Below are positions 59,570 through 64,000 of a stretch of 64,000 nucleotides of DNA, piece by piece (the first letter of the stretch is position 1; each line of letters opens with the position of its first letter). The position numbers and the translations under genes are program-made. Where the stretch lies: assembly GCA_037893225.1 (NCBI GenBank), contig JAZGUH010000328.1, forward strand, positions 124,001-188,000, given 5' to 3'. The notes beneath the pieces were generated by a model. It was not told where the DNA came from, searched no databases, and was given only the letters and a program-made list of their open reading frames with translations. This DNA is from Hippasteria phrygiana. Lineage: Eukaryota > Echinodermata > Asteroidea > Valvatida > Goniasteridae.

Positions 59570-61318
59570 CCCCCAAACGCCCTTGGTCCCCCAAACGCCC
59601 TTGGTCCCCCAAACGCCCTTGGTCCCCCAAACGCCCTTGGTCCCCCAAACGCCCTTGGTCCCCCAAACGCCCTTGGTCCCCCAAACGCCCTTGGTCCCCC
59701 AAACCCCCTTGGTCCCCCAAACCCCCTTGGTCCCCCAAACCCCCTTGGTCCCCCAAACCCCCTTGGTCCCCCAAACCCCCTTGGTCCCCCAAACCCCCTT
59801 GGTCCCCCAAACGCGCTTGGTCCCCCAAACGCGCTTGGTCCCCCAAACGCGCTTGGTCCCCCAAACCCCCTTGGTCCCCCAAACGCCCTTGGTCCCCCAA
59901 ACCCCCTTGGTCCCCCAAACCCCCTTGGTCCCCCAAACCCCCTTGGTCCCCCAAACGCCCTTGGTCCCCCAAACGCCCTTGGTCCCCCAAACGCCCTTGG
60001 TCCCCCAAACCCCCTTGGTCCCCCAAACCCCCTTGGTCCCCCAAACCCCCTTGGTCCCCCAAACCCCCTTGGTCCCCCAAACGCGCTTGGTCCCCCAAAC
60101 GCGCTTGGTCCCCCAAACGCGCTTGGTCCCCCAAACGCGCTTGGTCCCCCAAACGCGCTTGGTCCCCCAAACGCGCTTGGTCCCCCAAACGCGCTTGGTC
60201 CCCCAAACGCGCTTGGTCCCCCAAACGCGCTTGGTCCCCCAAACGCGCTTGGTCCCCCAAACGCGCTTGGTCCCCCAAACGCGCTTGGTCCCCCAAACGC
60301 GCTTGGTCCCCCAAACGCGCTTGGTCCCCCAAACGCGCTTGGTCCCCCAAACGCGCTTGGTCCCCCAAACGCGCTTGGTCCCCCAAACGCCCTTGGTCCC
60401 CCAAACGCCCTTGGTCCCCCAAACGCCCTTGGTCCCCCAAACGCCCTTGGTCCCCCAAACGCCCTTGGTCCCCCAAACGCGCTTGGTCCCCCAAACGCGC
60501 TTGTTCCCCCAAACGCGCTTGGTCCCCCAAACGCCCTTGGTCCCCCAAACGCCCTTGGTCCCCCAAACGCCCTTGGTCCCCCAAACGCCCTTGGTCCCCC
60601 AAACGCCCTTGGTCCCCCAAACGCCCTTGGTCCCCCAAACGCCCTTGGTCCCCCAAACGCCCTTGGTCCCCCAAACGCCCTTGGTCCCCCAAACGCCCTT
60701 GGTCCCCCAAACGCCCTTGGTCCCCCAAACGCCCTTGGTCCCCCAAACGCCCTTGGTCCCCCAAACCCCCTTGGTCCCCCAAACCCCCTTGGTCCCCCAA
60801 ACCCCCTTGGTCCCCCAAACCCCCTTGGTCCCCCAAACCCCCTTGGTCCCCCAAACGCGCTTGGTCCCCCAAACGCGCTTGGTCCCCCAAACGCGCTTGG
60901 TCCCCCAAACGCGCTTGGTCCCCCAAACGCGCTTGGTCCCCCAAACGCGCTTGGTCCCCCAAACGCGCTTGGTCCCCCAAACGCGCTTGGTCCCCCAAAC
61001 GCGCTTGGTCCCCCAAACGCGCTTGGTCCCCCAAACGCGCTTGGTCCCCCAAACGCGCTTGGTCCCCCCAAACGCGCTTGGTCCCCCAAACGCGCTTGGT
61101 CCCCCAAACGCCCTTGGTCCCCCAAACGCCCTTGGTCCCCCAAACGCCCTTGGTCCCCCAAACGCCCTTGGTCCCCCAAACGCCCTTGGTCCCCCAAACG
61201 CCCTTGGTCCCCCAAACGCCCTTGGTCCCCCAAACGCCCTTGGTCCCCCAAACGCGCTTGGTCCCCCAAACGCGCTTGGTCCCCCAAACGCCCTTGGTCC
61301 CCCAAACGCCCTTGGTCC
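59570..61318 (+). repeat. 18-bp minisatellite array A18 (delta family, 97 units, one 1-bp insertion)
   Basis: Block order is s7 c6 a3 c1 s1 c3 s3 c4 a17 s5 a3 s13 c5 a14 s8 a2 s2, the same block series as A11 with counts changed by 1-2. A sixth C at 61,064-61,069 shifts all reading frames, which remain open. Confidence 0.96.
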
Positions 61319-62724
61319 GCATTACGTGTGGATTTGTCCAGTTTACTTTGCTCGAAATTCCAGTTATTTCCAATTATTGGACGGTAGAATAGTATATAAT
61401 GTATCATGATGTACCATGAAGGAATAAAGAAATACATACATGCACTAAATGTGTCTTTCTTTGACCGTTTTCTAAACCCCGACATGACATCTCCGCTCCG
61501 CGCGATTTACCTTCCGAGCGATTTACCCTCCGCGCCGTACGTTGTCAAGTGCAAACAACGTCTTATTCCCAGTGTACAATGTACGTACCTACACGCTTGC
61601 GAACTCATCTTGAGATCGAGGGGTATGGCAATTGTTTGCAATAAGGTCAACCCCTGTAGCGCATCTGCGCGTGCGCGTTGCTTTGTTGCCAGCCTTGGTC
61701 AAGTGCAAGCAACCGCACTGAATGCCACCGTCTTTCCCAGTGTACAAGGCACACGTAGGTGTAGTTACGTGTAGTGAACTGCGTCTTGAGAAAAGATTAA
61801 AACACGTGCCGCGCATCCATTGTACATGTACATTGTGCAATGTCATGTAGTTTTCACAATATACGACACGATCGTTTGTTGACAGCTCGCATGTGATCGT
61901 CCATGGTATTATCATCTGTTACTAATAATCAACAAGGCTGAAATAGTAAACAAACGCTAGTCTTTCTGGAGTGCCATAAAGTAGCCAAATGAAGGTAAAT
62001 GTCGTAAAACTCCAAATACTCAACGAGCGAAGGGAAGCCTTGTCAAACCGGTCCCCCGTTCCTGCCGCTCAATCCCGGCGGGCCCGATCCCGCGGCCCGG
62101 ATCTCATGATGCCGTGGTGACTTCCGTCATGTATTATTTTTTTCCCGTTCTTCCGGTAATAGAAAAGTGACATCATCACGATAATATCGAATATCGCGAT
62201 ATTTTTCTGCCGATATTTCGGTATAAAAATAAATGGATATCGAACAGCCTTATTCCCTACCTTCCTGTTCATGTTAGGGGAAAACTGAAAATGCTCGAGT
62301 TGACAAGAAACTACTTTTACTGAAAATTCAAAAGAGAATTGGTCACGTGGCAATGCAAAAAACCAGATATGGGACAAGTACACAAAAAGCAGAGTCCGTG
62401 AACCATGCTTTTTCAAGTACTAATCCAAAAGGGACACTAACCTTTTCCAGAAATGCTCTCTCAAGAGACCACAGCGCAGTTCACCTTGTCAACAATGGCC
62501 ATGCCAACTTAATCATCCTTAAGTGTGAAGCTGCAGGTTGTCCTGTTTTGCCAGAATTCAGAGTGAGCACAATTACAGCATACGTTTCAATTAAAAATGA
62601 ATTATAAAAGCAAAAAGTGTAGCATCAAAAAATGGTGAGCAATTTCAGTTATCAAACTTAATACTGGTGAGCAAAAAGGTTCTCCTTAATTACATTTTAA
62701 AGAAGACAATCCTTGTATGGGCCT
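61319..62724 (+). repeat. Spacer S18 (1,406 bp, gamma type, 8-bp deletion)
   Basis: D=C, F=G, H=GGTTC. Eight bases are missing from the GC-rich island (GCGGCCCGGATCTC near 62,091-62,104), between short CCCG repeats. Confidence 0.96.
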
Positions 62725-63878
62725 CCCCCAAACGCGCTTGGTCCCCCAAACGCCCTTGGTCCCCCAAACGCCCTTGGTCCCCCAAACGCCCTTGGTCCCC
62801 CAAACGCCCTTGGTCCCCCAAACGCCCTTGGTCCCCCAAACCCGCTTGGTCCGCCAAACGCCCTTGGTCCCCCAAACGCCCTTGGTCCCCCAAACGCCCT
62901 TGGTCCCCCAAACGCCCTTGGTCCCCCAAACGCCCTTGGTCCCCCAAACCCGCTTGGTCCGCCAAACGCCCTTGGTCCCCCAAACGCCCTTGGTCCCCCA
63001 AACGCCCTTGGTCCCCCAAACGCCCTTGGTCCCCCAAACGCGCTTGGTCCCCCAAACGCCCTTGGTCCCCCAAACGCCCTTGGTCCCCCAAACGCCCTTG
63101 GTCCCCCAAACGCCCTTGGTCCCCCAAACGCCCTTGGTCCCCCAAACGCCCTTGGTCCCCCAAACGCCCTTGGTCCCCCAAACGCCCTTGGTCCCCCAAA
63201 CGCCCTTGGTCCCCCAAACGCCCTTGGTCCCCCAAACGCCCTTGGTCCCCCAAACGCCCTTGGTCCCCCAAACGCCCTTGGTCCCCCAAACGCCCTTGGT
63301 CCCCCAAACGCCCTTGGTCCCCCAAACGCCCTTGGTCCCCCAAACGCCCTTGGTCCCCCAAACGCCCTTGGTCCCCCAAACGCCCTTGGTCCCCCAAACG
63401 CCCTTGGTCCCCCAAACCCCCTTGGTCCCCCAAACCCCCTTGGTCCCCCAAACCCCCTTGGTCCCCCAAACCCCCTTGGTCCCCCAAACCCCCTTGGTCC
63501 CCCAAACCCCCTTGGTCCCCCAAACGCGCTTGGTCCCCCAAACGCGCTTGGTCCCCCAAACGCGCTTGGTCCCCCAAACGCGCTTGGTCCCCCAAACGCG
63601 CTTGGTCCCCCAAACGCGCTTGGTCCCCCAAACGCGCTTGGTCCCCCAAACGCGCTTGGTCCCCCAAACGCGCTTGGTCCCCCAAACGCCCTTGGTCCCC
63701 CAAACGCCCTTGGTCCCCCAAACGCCCTTGGTCCCCCAAACGCCCTTGGTCCCCCAAACGCCCTTGGTCCCCCAAACGCCCTTGGTCCCCCAAACGCCCT
63801 TGGTCCCCCAAACGCCCTTGGTCCCCCAAACGCGCTTGGTCCCCCAAACGCCCTTGGTCCCCCAAACGCCCTTGGTCC
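62725..63878 (+). repeat. 18-bp minisatellite array A19 (gamma family, 64 units)
   Basis: Block order is a1 s5 x1 s5 x1 s4 a1 s20 c6 a9 s8 a1 s2. Shorter s4 and longer c6 than the other gamma arrays. Confidence 0.96.
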
Positions 63879-64000
63879 GCATTACGTGTGGATTTGTCCA
63901 GTTTACTTTGCTCGAAATTCCAGTTATTTCCAATTATTGGACGGTAGAATAGTATATAATGTATCATGATGTACCATGAAGGAATAAAGAAATACATACA
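63879..64000 (+). repeat. Spacer S19, cut by window end (122 bp)
   Basis: First 122 bp of the spacer, identical to other copies, ending just after the AATAAA. It stops before diagnostic site A, so its long or short form cannot be read. Confidence 0.95.

Noticed and set aside
1..64000. Telomeric repeat
   Set aside because: The unit does not contain TTAGGG-type or related short telomere repeats and is 18 bp; no terminal polarity is seen.

Overview
The whole window is one eukaryotic macrosatellite. I recognise no conventional protein-coding gene, RNA gene, CRISPR array or transposase. The organism cannot be named from sequence alone. An animal or other eukaryote is suggested by the 64 kb of homogenised nested repeat, TATA-like and AATAAA motifs, and a perfect match to the animal NRF-1 consensus in every spacer. 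A prokaryote is very unlikely.

Layout: two components alternate. (1) Nineteen arrays (A1-A19) of an 18-bp minisatellite, CCCCCAAACGCCCTTGGT on the + strand, total about 1,963 units or 35.4 kb (55% of the window). Arrays range from 51 to 219 units, and A1 is cut by the window start. (2) Nineteen copies (S1-S19) of a non-repetitive spacer total about 28.6 kb. Twelve are exactly 1,414 bp. Four are long forms (three of 2,181 bp and one of 2,196 bp) carrying a 767-bp internal tandem duplication. S17 (1,393 bp) and S18 (1,406 bp) carry small deletions, and S19 is cut by the window end. One macrosatellite monomer (array plus spacer) is therefore about 2.3-5.4 kb. Spacer copies differ at only a handful of sites, so homogenisation is recent.

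Unit code used below, by the variable core between CCCCCAAAC and TTGGT: s = GCCC (standard); a = GCGC; c = CCCC; n = GGCC; g = GCCC followed by GTGGT instead of TTGGT; t = an 'a' unit with AAAT for AAAC; x = CCGC with the next unit starting CCGCC; k = CCGC following a unit that ends TTGTT. A number is the count of consecutive units.

Read this way, the arrays fall into four families. Alpha is A2, A10, A15, A16, A17 and the 5' part of A13 (g markers, single c, n, a3). Beta is A3 and A4 (k units). Gamma is A1, A5, A8, A9, A12, A14, A19 and the 3' end of A13 (paired x units, ending a1 s2). Delta is A6, A7, A11, A18 (an 'a3' block whose middle unit ends TTGTT; A6 and A7 also carry gamma-like x units at the 5' end). 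Each spacer's 5' half tracks the family of the array before it and its 3' end tracks the array after it. Long spacers always sit between a gamma array and an alpha array. The order gamma-long spacer-alpha(s)-delta-gamma recurs, which makes a third level of repeat.

There is no gene team to describe. The main functional possibilities are structural. The unit is a perfectly regular C5-N5-C3-N5 tract, so the minus strand is an almost unbroken G-quadruplex motif and the plus strand an i-motif candidate. Each array is also preceded by a TATAAAAG about 115 bp upstream and followed by AATAAA about 105 bp downstream, with a stop-free ATG reading frame across it. Positions 28,047-28,520 look like unpolished, error-rich sequence.
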